Assembly: GCA_027859085.1 (NCBI GenBank)
Contig: JAQIBJ010000103.1
Location: forward strand, 1-49,229
DNA from: Mycoplasmatota bacterium
GTDB taxonomy: Bacteria; Bacillota_I; Bacilli_A; Izemoplasmatales; Hujiaoplasmataceae
Direction: 5' to 3'
Length of the DNA stretch: 49,229 nucleotides
Of this stretch, positions 17,097 through 24,897 are shown piece by piece. Under the pieces are notes generated by a model, which was not told where the DNA came from, made no database searches, and saw nothing but the letters and a program-made list of their open reading frames with translations. A program made the position numbers and the translations under genes. How positions within the stretch are numbered: position 1 is the stretch's first letter; each line of letters begins with the position of its first letter.

Positions 17097-17127
17097 ATTA
17101 TATTACCATAAAAATATGAAATGTCAA
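17097..17127 (-). promoter_or_regulatory. Dedicated promoter of the major pilin
   Basis: Minus-strand TTGACA (17122-17127) with TATAAT at 17097-17102. The 19-bp spacer is long; AATATA two bases earlier would give 17 bp, with a TGGT extension nearby. A leader of about 45 bases separates it from the ribosome site. Confidence 0.7.
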
Positions 17128-17135
17128 AATAAATG

Positions 17136-18356
17136 TTAAATCTGGCCACCTAGTGAAATCATTGGTAACATTATGGCTAGAATCATGACGCCTACTATTG
17201 AATAAACAAATAATAGTAGTATTGGTTGTAAAGCGTTTTTAAGTTGTTCAACCCTCAAGTCAGAAATACCATTATAGTATTTGGATAAATTTTTCATGAG
17301 ATTTGGCACATCACTTGTTTTTTCACCGGTCGCAATCATCTTTGCCATGATTGGATCAATATAGTTGCTTTCTTCAAATGCTCTTGAGAATGGTCGACCA
17401 TCTTCAATATAGGCGATGGTTTTCAAAATGATTTTTTTGTAAACCGTATTTTTTATAAATGTTTTAATGATTTTCAATGCATCTAAGGAGTTAACACCAT
17501 TAGCTAGCATTTGTGATAAAGCATTGGCAATCATAATTTGGTTGTGCATTTGTATGAGTTTACCTATAACTGGTAGTTTTAAGATGGCTTTTGTGAAAAA
17601 TAAATGAGTTTTTTTATGGTATCTGTCTAATAAGAAAACGGTAGAGACAACCCCTAGTATAACAATAGCGATTGCTAAAATATATTTTTCAAAGAAACTA
17701 CCTGTATCTAAAAAGAATTGAGTAATGGCAGGTAATTCTGCATCACCGAATGATGAAAATAAATCTGTAATATTTGGAAATACAAATAATAACATACCAG
17801 CTGCAATTAAAAGGGTTGCTATTAAGTAAATAGCTGGCATTCTGATTGCACCTTTAATACCGTTCGATATTTTTAACTGTTTGTCATAGTACTCTGCCAT
17901 TTGAATAACCATGTTATCTAAGTCACCACTAAGTTCTCCTACTTGAACCATTTGTACCAATAACTTAGGGAATTCTTTTGGTCTTTTAGATAACGCATTT
18001 GAAAAACTATAACCGTTATATACTTCATGATATAGTTCAAAATATAAACGTCTCAAATTTCTTTTTTCGTTTTGGAGTGACAACAATTCTAAAGCAGATA
18101 GTAATGGCACTCCTGATGTCAGTAATGATCCAAGTTGTTTTAGAAAAAAGATTAAGTCTTTTTGTTTGATTAAAGATCCGATGGTAATGTTGTTTAGAGC
18201 AGTAATAATATTGTTGTATTCTCTAATTTCAATGACTTTATAGTTTTTTGATTCTATAAATTTATGACATATTTCTCGATTAATAGCTTCCATTTTACCT
18301 TTAATATTTTCGCCTTTTTGATTCTCGGCTGTGTATTTAAAACTTCTAATTTTCAA
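17136..18356 (-). CDS. pilC: PilC/GspF inner-membrane platform protein
   Basis: A 406-residue protein, the usual family length. It has two copies of the GspF helical domain: one around residues 65-190 with LGSLLTSGVPLLSALELL and VGELSGDLDNMV, the other around 270-390 with LSQMLANGVNSLDALKII and ATGEKTSDVP. Three membrane segments are seen, with the last near the C-terminus. It anchors the pilin at the membrane and couples it to the PilB motor. It starts 11 bp after pilB and is followed by the separately driven pilin gene. Confidence 0.95.
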   Translation of the reverse strand: MKIRSFKYTAENQKGENIKGKMEAINREICHKFIESKNYKVIEIREYNNIITALNNITIGSLIKQKDLIFFLKQLGSLLTSGVPLLSALELLSLQNEKRNLRRLYFELYHEVYNGYSFSNALSKRPKEFPKLLVQMVQVGELSGDLDNMVIQMAEYYDKQLKISNGIKGAIRMPAIYLIATLLIAAGMLLFVFPNITDLFSSFGDAELPAITQFFLDTGSFFEKYILAIAIVILGVVSTVFLLDRYHKKTHLFFTKAILKLPVIGKLIQMHNQIMIANALSQMLANGVNSLDALKIIKTFIKNTVYKKIILKTIAYIEDGRPFSRAFEESNYIDPIMAKMIATGEKTSDVPNLMKNLSKYYNGISDLRVEQLKNALQPILLLFVYSIVGVMILAIMLPMISLGGQI

Positions 18357-18367
18357 TATATCACCCG

Positions 18368-20023
18368 CTAATCTTTCGTGACTTTCAATAATTCTTCCAT
18401 GGTTGTCAGTCCATCTTTAACTTTTTTAAGGCCAGAAGCCATTAAAGATACTAAACCTTCTTTTTCAGCCAATGCTTCTAATTCATTATTAGTCGCATTC
18501 TTTGATATGAGTTTTTCCATATTTTTAGATATTGGTAAAACTTCAAAGATAGCAATTCGACCAGCATATCCTTTATGGTTACAAGAAGGACAGCCTTTAG
18601 GGTGTTTTAAATGATTAACTTTCATATTGTATTTATCGAATAATTTTCTTTCAGAGTCAGCAACATCAATTTTATATGAACATTCTGGACAGAGTTTTCT
18701 AACCAAACGTTGTGCAATGATACCGGTTAAAGAAGATCCGATAAGAAATGGTTCTATTTCCATGTCTAGTAAGCGAGATATCGTCTTCACAGCACTGTTT
18801 GTATGAATCGTTGATAAAACCAAGTGACCTGTTAAAGATGCTCTAACAGAGATTTCGGCAGTTTCTACGTCCCTTATTTCACCAATCATAATAATATTTG
18901 GATCCTGTCTTAAAATAGATCTTAATGTACTTGCAAAAGTTAATTTAATTTCTGGTTTAACCTGAACTTGATTGATGCCCTCAACTTTAATTTCAACGGG
19001 ATCTTCAACAGTAACAATATTGACATCTGGTTGATTTAACTCGTGTAAACATGCGTAAAGTGTTGTTGTTTTACCTGAACCTGTAGGGCCACTTACTAAA
19101 ACAATGCCATTTGGTGTTTGTATCATCTCTCTAACAAGAGACTCTTCGTCTTTACTTAAACCAAGCGTGGATATATTGTTTAGTTGATTTGAAATGTCCA
19201 ATAAACGCATCACAACTTTTTCGCCACGAACGGTTGGTAAAGTTGAAATTCTTAAATCAAGGTTTTTATGTTGAATTAAAGTCTGAATACGACCATCTTG
19301 TGGTTTTCTTGTTTCAGTAATATCCATGTTGGCCATAACTTTAATACGACTCACCATTTGTTTGTGTATTTTTAAAGGCAGTTCTTTCACCATATCCAAG
19401 ACGCCATCGACTCTATATCGAATAATGACTTTTTCATCCAAAGGGTCAATATGAATATCACTGGCTCTTTGAAAAACTGCGGATGTGAGTATTTGATTAA
19501 CGAGTTTAACCATTGGGGTTGTTTCAATATCAGAATTAATAGATTCTTCTTCATCAAAAACAACATCTTGTTTAATTCCAAGGGCTTCTAAGGTTCTAGA
19601 AAAACCATAGTATTTTTCTATCTGTGAAATAATATCATCTTTAGGTGCAGAATAAGCAACAGGTCTTAAACCCGTTAATAATCTTAATTCTTCAATCACT
19701 GTAAAATCCAATGGGTCAGATGTAACAAATAGAAGTCTCATTCCATCGATTTTAAAAGGAATAATATTGTGTCTTCTACAAAATTCTTCATCAATTAATT
19801 GTAAGATGTTTTCATCTATGTTCATATTTTGTAAAGAGACTCTTTTGACACCAGTCGATGCTTCTAAAGCTTTTAATATTTGCGTTTCTGTAGTAATCCC
19901 TAAGCGAACAAACGTTTCACCCAACCGTTCATTTTCTTTTTTGGCTTTTAATGTTTTATCTAATTCATTCTCAGTAATGATTTCTTTATTCAATAGAATA
20001 TCACCAATTCTTTTTAAAGCCAT
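18368..20023 (-). CDS. pilB: PilB/GspE assembly ATPase
   Basis: The extension motor of the pilus. The 551 residues hold an MshE/GspE N-terminal domain (about 1-140) and the ATPase core. Walker A is GPTGSGKTT (312-320), the Asp box VEDPVE (339-344), Walker B IIMIGEIRD (377-385) and the His box HLVLSTIHTN (400-409). A zinc tetracysteine follows at C445, C448, C478 and C481. The tetracysteine is typical of PilB/GspE and absent from PilT. The start codon directly follows the stop of the VanW/G5 gene (TAAATG). MshE-type N-domains can bind c-di-GMP in some proteins; whether this one does cannot be read here. Confidence 0.97.
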   Translation of the reverse strand: MALKRIGDILLNKEIITENELDKTLKAKKENERLGETFVRLGITTETQILKALEASTGVKRVSLQNMNIDENILQLIDEEFCRRHNIIPFKIDGMRLLFVTSDPLDFTVIEELRLLTGLRPVAYSAPKDDIISQIEKYYGFSRTLEALGIKQDVVFDEEESINSDIETTPMVKLVNQILTSAVFQRASDIHIDPLDEKVIIRYRVDGVLDMVKELPLKIHKQMVSRIKVMANMDITETRKPQDGRIQTLIQHKNLDLRISTLPTVRGEKVVMRLLDISNQLNNISTLGLSKDEESLVREMIQTPNGIVLVSGPTGSGKTTTLYACLHELNQPDVNIVTVEDPVEIKVEGINQVQVKPEIKLTFASTLRSILRQDPNIIMIGEIRDVETAEISVRASLTGHLVLSTIHTNSAVKTISRLLDMEIEPFLIGSSLTGIIAQRLVRKLCPECSYKIDVADSERKLFDKYNMKVNHLKHPKGCPSCNHKGYAGRIAIFEVLPISKNMEKLISKNATNNELEALAEKEGLVSLMASGLKKVKDGLTTMEELLKVTKD

Positions 20024-21199
20024 TTAACCACCTACTTTCACAACGATGTTTTGTAAGATGACTTCATCGGTTGATTCTTGTGTTTCTGTATGGAATATTT
20101 CATAGGTCATCTGGGTATTGTCTTGATAAGTAACAGTTCTTATGTAACGAACAATTTCCCCATCTACTCCTGGAGTAACAACTTTTTCATAAACGGTTTG
20201 ATTGGCATCATCACTAACCATATAGACTGGATCAGTTAAGGTTAGGTCGGCTTCATAAATTGTATCATAAGTAACAGTTATAGATGTTTTTGTTAATTCA
20301 AAACTGTTTATATATGGTGAACCAATTAAACTTGCTTCTAAGGTTGTTCCCGATAATACAAATTCAATTAAATAATTTTGAGAATAGGTATTATTGAAAA
20401 CAAAATCAAAATCATTATTCTTTAATACTTGGACAGCCACATCGGTTTCTAACCAACTAGGGTCTGTTTCTGGTTCATAAAACATATAGTGTTGAAAATG
20501 ACTCTCAAGGGTTAAATCCAAAATAAGGGATGATAGATAACTTAATGTTTTATTACTGAAGTCATATTCATTCAAAGCATCAAGAATAGAAAATGTAGAA
20601 TTTCCTTGTATATTGATGGTTAATTCTGCTGGTAATTCATTAACTATATCATTGTCGCTAACAAGATAATTTTCACTATTGAGAATAGAATCTTGATAGG
20701 AATCTATAAAATAATTTTCTAAATTAAAAGTTACAAAATAATTAAAAACACTTAATTGATTTGCAATAGCATTGATAAATAAATTGGTTGACAATTGATT
20801 CACTATGTTTTCACCAAAAACATTTTCTAAATTATTGATTAATTCAATTTCATTTGAAACATCAAAATAAGCATGATTGTTTTGATTGAGAACAAGTACT
20901 TCAATGATGTCATCTGTTGCAATTTCAAAGTGAGATAAATCGATGGTGTAACTATGATTTTGATAGACGACTTCATATTCAGCTTGTTCTGAAAAATCAT
21001 TATACGCATTTTCTAATATTGATTCGTATTGACTATCATCATTTCCTAAGTAAATATGTGAGACTCTCGTATTAAAATCATTGGCTTGAATACGGAAGTT
21101 ATAAAACATCACGGCAGAAAAGATAATTGATAACATTAATATAATAATTGAGACAAAAAATAATAAATTGTTTTTTATCCATCTTTTAGTTTTTTCCAT
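20024..21199 (-). CDS. Membrane-anchored VanW-like and G5-domain protein
   Basis: A 391-residue protein with one N-terminal membrane helix (about 12-34) and a large extracellular part. Near residues 275-335, DFVFNNTYSQNYLIEFVLSG is like the end of VanW domains. The final 65 residues fit a G5 domain (TPGVDGEIVRYIRTVTYQD ... VVKVGG). The VanW cysteine motif is missing, and the protein has no cysteine at all. VanW/G5 proteins are thought to contact the cell envelope. As the first gene of the pilB-pilC transcript it may guide or anchor the pilus, which is inference from position. Confidence 0.7.
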   Translation of the reverse strand: MEKTKRWIKNNLLFFVSIIILMLSIIFSAVMFYNFRIQANDFNTRVSHIYLGNDDSQYESILENAYNDFSEQAEYEVVYQNHSYTIDLSHFEIATDDIIEVLVLNQNNHAYFDVSNEIELINNLENVFGENIVNQLSTNLFINAIANQLSVFNYFVTFNLENYFIDSYQDSILNSENYLVSDNDIVNELPAELTINIQGNSTFSILDALNEYDFSNKTLSYLSSLILDLTLESHFQHYMFYEPETDPSWLETDVAVQVLKNNDFDFVFNNTYSQNYLIEFVLSGTTLEASLIGSPYINSFELTKTSITVTYDTIYEADLTLTDPVYMVSDDANQTVYEKVVTPGVDGEIVRYIRTVTYQDNTQMTYEIFHTETQESTDEVILQNIVVKVGG

Positions 21200-21219
21200 A
21201 GATTGCCTCCCTTTAACCT

Positions 21220-21296
21220 ATTATATCAAAAAAAACGGTATAGAAAGCGAGTATTTTGATATAATGTTTAATAATTTGTAAAAATTATTATATAAT
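21220..21296. promoter_or_regulatory. Divergent promoter region between the two pilus arms
   Basis: The minus arm has an extended -10, TGATATAAT (core at 21220-21225). The plus arm has TATAAT at 21291-21296. A perfect inverted repeat TAATAATTT-GTAA-AAATTATTA (21269-21290) lies directly before that plus-strand -10, between it and the expected -35. This is where a repressor or activator would act. Confidence 0.6.
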
Positions 21297-21331
21297 ATAG
21301 ACACATAAGGTTAAATGGAGGTGAAGATATA

Positions 21332-21772
21332 ATGAAATTATTGAACAAAAAAGCCATTACTTTGGTTGAAACTCTCGCATCAGTTGTTATATTATCATTT
21401 GTCTTTACTGTGGTTTTAACCTTAGTGATCAACGCAAGAGTTCAAACCATTAGAATTAACGAAAGAGTTGTGGCAGTGAATGTTGCTAAGTCGATTAGAG
21501 ACAGTATTGAAAGAAATTACATCTATACTGACTTAATCAATGATATAACAGATGGAGATTACATCATCACACCTGAAAATTGTGCGAACCTGATAAATGG
21601 ATGTGGTCTTTTTTCATATACTGTGGACAACGAAACTTTTGACGATGAAGTTACCATTACCTTTTTACAATCAACAATAGATAGTATTGATTATGGCGTC
21701 ATTCATTTTGAAGTTTCAATTATTTATTATCAGACAAGTGTGATTACAATAGAGGGATTAATCTATGAATAG
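21332..21772 (+). CDS. Minor pilin with alanine at the cleavage site
   Basis: A 146-residue prepilin-like protein. The signal MKLLNKKA is followed by ITLVETLASVVILSFVFTVV, with glutamate at mature position 5. The residue before the cut is alanine instead of the usual glycine, a tolerated but rarer variant. Two cysteines about 8 residues apart (ENCANLINGCG) may form a disulfide. Size and position suggest a GspI/PilV-like minor pilin. It overlaps the next gene by 8 bp. Confidence 0.85.
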   Translation: MKLLNKKAITLVETLASVVILSFVFTVVLTLVINARVQTIRINERVVAVNVAKSIRDSIERNYIYTDLINDITDGDYIITPENCANLINGCGLFSYTVDNETFDDEVTITFLQSTIDSIDYGVIHFEVSIIYYQTSVITIEGLIYE

Positions 21773-22280
21773 AAGAGGGATGACAATTGTAGAACTATTA
21801 GCGGCACTTGTGATTATGACAATTGTGGCTTCTTTAGTTGCGATGTTAATAGCATCTTACAGAAGTGTTCATCAAGACATTACTGATGAATCAAAAGCAA
21901 ATTTAGAATCAACCTTGTTATTTCAATCGATTAGAAATGATATCAATGCTTTTTCACCCACAGATTATAATGATTGCGTGATAAATGACTGTGTGATTCT
22001 TGTTAAAACATTTGAATATGTATACTTAGATGGTTCTATATCCTTAAATATTCTTGATCCTATTGATACAATTACTTTAGAAGTGGTTGATCAAACAATC
22101 TTGTTTAACAACCAACCATATCGTGTGGAATACTTTTCAATAGGACAAGACACAACTTTATTGTATACTGTGACGACAGATACTATTGAAATTGAATTTA
22201 ACTTAGTATTAGAATCTACAGAAAACACGTATTATTTTTCAATGACGCATTCATATGAAATTGAACAAATTCCAGCTTAA
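21765..22280 (+). CDS. Minor pilin, GspJ/PilW-like
   Basis: A 171-residue prepilin: MNRRG then MTIVELLAALVIMTIVASLV, with glutamate at mature position 5. The rest is beta-rich, with a cysteine pair in DCVINDC that could close a small loop. GspJ and PilW proteins are the larger minor pilins following GspI-type genes, which fits the order here. It starts inside the previous gene (ATGAATAG overlap) and is followed after 18 bp by the beta-helix pilin. Confidence 0.85.
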   Translation: MNRRGMTIVELLAALVIMTIVASLVAMLIASYRSVHQDITDESKANLESTLLFQSIRNDINAFSPTDYNDCVINDCVILVKTFEYVYLDGSISLNILDPIDTITLEVVDQTILFNNQPYRVEYFSIGQDTTLLYTVTTDTIEIEFNLVLESTENTYYFSMTHSYEIEQIPA

Positions 22281-22298
22281 TAGAGGAGGTGGTCTATC

Positions 22299-23426
22299 AT
22301 GAAATTAAAACTAAATAAAAAAGGTATGAGTTTACCAGCGATGTTGGCCATTATAACCTTTTTAATTGGTAGTTTGTTAGCGATTATTACCACGACGATA
22401 AACCGGGCTGAATTAATTGAAAGAAGCATAGATTCATCAGAAGAATATGTTAATTATGCCAACAATATCAAAGCTGTGCAAAGAATTATTGCAAGAGATG
22501 AAATCACTGATGAAACTGAAATTGCCGATTTAGTAAGTTATTTTAATATACAATTTGACCAACCCAATTCTTCAGTTTATAGATTTTATAAAGATTTAGA
22601 TTCAGTGAATCGTTCTGTTGTAGGGTATTTAGCGAAGAACACCGAAGCGATTCAAACTTACCAAGAATTATTTGAATTTACTGGCTTAGAAGATAGTTTT
22701 GAATTATCACCATTAATCAATGCAACATCTATGCTAAGAGAATACACTTTAGAATATGTGAATGACCATTTTCCTGGAACATCTTTAGACGCCGATTTTT
22801 CATCTTTTAAAGATATTGTAAGATTTTATAAAAGTTTATCAGGCTATTCCATAGAAGAGCCTAGATACATTGAAGATCAAAGAAATCCGATTATTAGTGA
22901 TTATATTTTCATCGATGGGGATGTTGAATTGGAGGATAAAAACTTAACAATAGAGCCTGGTTATTTATTGATTATAGATGGAGATTTAAAAATTAGTGGG
23001 GATGCTAACATTACCGGTAATATTGTTATTAATGGTGATTTTAAAATTGAAGGAAAGAGAAGAGACTCTCGTAATATTATTGGGACGTTTTATGTAGAGG
23101 GTGATGTTGAAATTGCTCGATCAACAAATATAGGTACTGAAACAAGACCCTCTTTCTTTATAGCTAACGGAGATATTGATTTAGAAAATGATATTACCGT
23201 TTATGGATATTTTATAGCAGATGATTTTTCTGGAAAAAAAGGAGATATTTTTATAACTGGCGGCGTTTATGCTGCAGATGACCTTGATATAAAAGATAGG
23301 AATTTAGAGCCTAATACAACTATGACTGAAGCAGATTTGCAAGATTATGGAATAACAACAACAATTATTGTGGAATCTTCTTCAGGAGATATTACTTTTA
23401 CTTATACAGAGCCCAAATTTGAATAA
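22299..23426 (+). CDS. Large minor pilin with C-terminal beta-helix
   Basis: A 375-residue protein. The N-terminus KLNKKG then MSLPAMLAIITFLIGSLL is pilin-like, but mature position 5 is alanine instead of glutamate, as in GspK-type tip pilins. Residues 45-195 are mostly helical. Residues 203-330 form short strands ending in GD (IDGDVEL, IDGDLKI, INGDFKI, VEGDVEI, ANGDIDL), the pattern of a right-handed beta-helix like that of bactofilins. This would place a beta-helix at the pilus tip, which is inference. AGAGGAGG precedes the ATG. Confidence 0.8.
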   Translation: MKLKLNKKGMSLPAMLAIITFLIGSLLAIITTTINRAELIERSIDSSEEYVNYANNIKAVQRIIARDEITDETEIADLVSYFNIQFDQPNSSVYRFYKDLDSVNRSVVGYLAKNTEAIQTYQELFEFTGLEDSFELSPLINATSMLREYTLEYVNDHFPGTSLDADFSSFKDIVRFYKSLSGYSIEEPRYIEDQRNPIISDYIFIDGDVELEDKNLTIEPGYLLIIDGDLKISGDANITGNIVINGDFKIEGKRRDSRNIIGTFYVEGDVEIARSTNIGTETRPSFFIANGDIDLENDITVYGYFIADDFSGKKGDIFITGGVYAADDLDIKDRNLEPNTTMTEADLQDYGITTTIIVESSSGDITFTYTEPKFE

Positions 23427-23435
23427 GGTGGTATA

Positions 23436-24626
23436 ATGAGAAAACTATTTTTTAGACTGTATCAAAAAATAATGTATGCTTTATCATTTTTTATCTCTTT
23501 TAAAGAGCCAATAATCATTAAGGATCAAAAAGGTTTAGAAAAGGTACCATATATTTTAAAAGAAAAACATAAATATAAAGTTTTTATCGTGACCGATAAG
23601 TTTTTGGTGAATACAGAAACTTTTAAACAAATGGTCAAAGCAATAGAATCTATTGAAATTGGTTATCAAATATATGATGAAACAAAACCAAACCCAACTA
23701 TTGATTTGATAGAAGAAGCCTATGGAATTTACAAAGAAAACCTATGTGATTCTTTAATCGCTTATGGTGGTGGATCAGTTATAGATTTAGCAAAAGTGGT
23801 TGGCGCAAGAGTTGTTAAGCCGAACCAATCAATTGCTAAAATGAAAGGCACATTAAAGGTTTTGAAAAAGATACCTTTATTGATTGCTATACCCTCAACA
23901 GTAGGAACAGGTTCAGAAGCCACTTTGGCAGCTGTAGTTTCGAATGCCAATACTCAAGAAAAATATGCGATTATGGATCCGGTTTTAATGCCTGATTATG
24001 CTGTTTTAGATTTGGATGTTGTTAAAAGTTTACCTAAAAAGTTAATAGCTGAAACAGGAATGGATGCTTTAACACACGCTGTTGAAGCTTATATTGGAAA
24101 AGCGAATACAAAGAAAACAAAAAGAATGGCTATAAGCGCTGTTAAAATTGTATTTGAAAGTTTGAAGAAAGCTTATGATGGCGATTTGGATGCATTACAT
24201 GAAATGGAATTGGCGGCTTATCAAGCGGGTGTTGCTTTCACAAGGGCTTATGTTGGAAATGTTCATGCCATTGCCCATCAAATGAGCGCATATTATCATT
24301 TAGGTCATGGCTATGCGAACGCTGTGATTCTACCACATGTATTAAAGTATTATAAAAATAAAACAGATAAAAAATTATCAAAATTGATGGATGTTATAGA
24401 ACCCGGTTCTAATAAGAGTATAAATGAAAAAGCAAATGCATTTATAGATAAAATCGAAATTTTAAAATCTGATATAAATATTGATAAAACCTTCAATGGT
24501 TTAATTAAAGAAGAAGATGTAGCTTCAATTGTAAATAAGGCATATAAAGAAGCAAATCCTTTATATCCTGTACCCGTTATTTTATCAAGAGATGATTTTA
24601 AAGCACTGATTGATAAAATAAACTAA
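23436..24626 (+). CDS. Iron-containing alcohol dehydrogenase
   Basis: A 396-residue type III NAD(P)-dependent alcohol dehydrogenase. The dinucleotide site is GGGSVIDLAK (111-120). Metal ligands by family pattern are D210 and H214 (GMDALTHAVEAY), H277 and H291 (in GNVHAIAHQ and LGHGYANA). It resembles butanol-dehydrogenase or YqhD-like enzymes of fermenters. The substrate is not readable. It begins 9 bp after the beta-helix pilin with no terminator between, so it is probably co-transcribed with the minor pilins. That is an unexpected pairing and may be chance. Confidence 0.9.
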   Translation: MRKLFFRLYQKIMYALSFFISFKEPIIIKDQKGLEKVPYILKEKHKYKVFIVTDKFLVNTETFKQMVKAIESIEIGYQIYDETKPNPTIDLIEEAYGIYKENLCDSLIAYGGGSVIDLAKVVGARVVKPNQSIAKMKGTLKVLKKIPLLIAIPSTVGTGSEATLAAVVSNANTQEKYAIMDPVLMPDYAVLDLDVVKSLPKKLIAETGMDALTHAVEAYIGKANTKKTKRMAISAVKIVFESLKKAYDGDLDALHEMELAAYQAGVAFTRAYVGNVHAIAHQMSAYYHLGHGYANAVILPHVLKYYKNKTDKKLSKLMDVIEPGSNKSINEKANAFIDKIEILKSDINIDKTFNGLIKEEDVASIVNKAYKEANPLYPVPVILSRDDFKALIDKIN

Positions 24627-24897
24627 ACTTCATTTTTTGTTGAGACGGTAGTGAGACCGATTCGGATTATTTTATTCTTAGTTGGAAGGAAATTTAAGGG
24701 TTTTCATTGAAAGCACCTAGATGGATAAGTATAGAATATATTTACTTTTTTCTTTCGGATTTTCAATAATAAGCTGATAATAATTAAATAATTTTTTGTT
24801 ATATAATTTTTTGTTATATAACTTTTTTGCATCATTCAGTTTATTTGTTAGGTGATATTTTAGTTGTTTGCTATAATATTTAAAGTGAGGTGAAATT
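24627..24897. other. Intergenic region, unassigned, with a locally GC-richer segment
   Basis: No gene is visible in these 271 bases. Bases 24640-24720 are less AT-rich than typical intergenic DNA here and can form short hairpins (CGGT-N6-ACCG, then CCGATTCGG, and TTTCA/TGAAA). I tried to match known riboswitch cores and could not. An imperfect tandem duplication of aattttttgttatat lies at about 24790-24830. The MATE promoter lies at the right end. Confidence 0.4.
24849..24877 (+). promoter_or_regulatory. Promoter of the MATE gene
   Basis: Extended -10 TGCTATAAT (core 24872-24877), with a weak TTAGGT (from 24849) 17 bp upstream. Confidence 0.6.

Noticed and set aside
24790-24830. CRISPR-like repeat
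   Set aside because: Only two imperfect copies of a 15-base AT-rich sequence in tandem, with no spacers.
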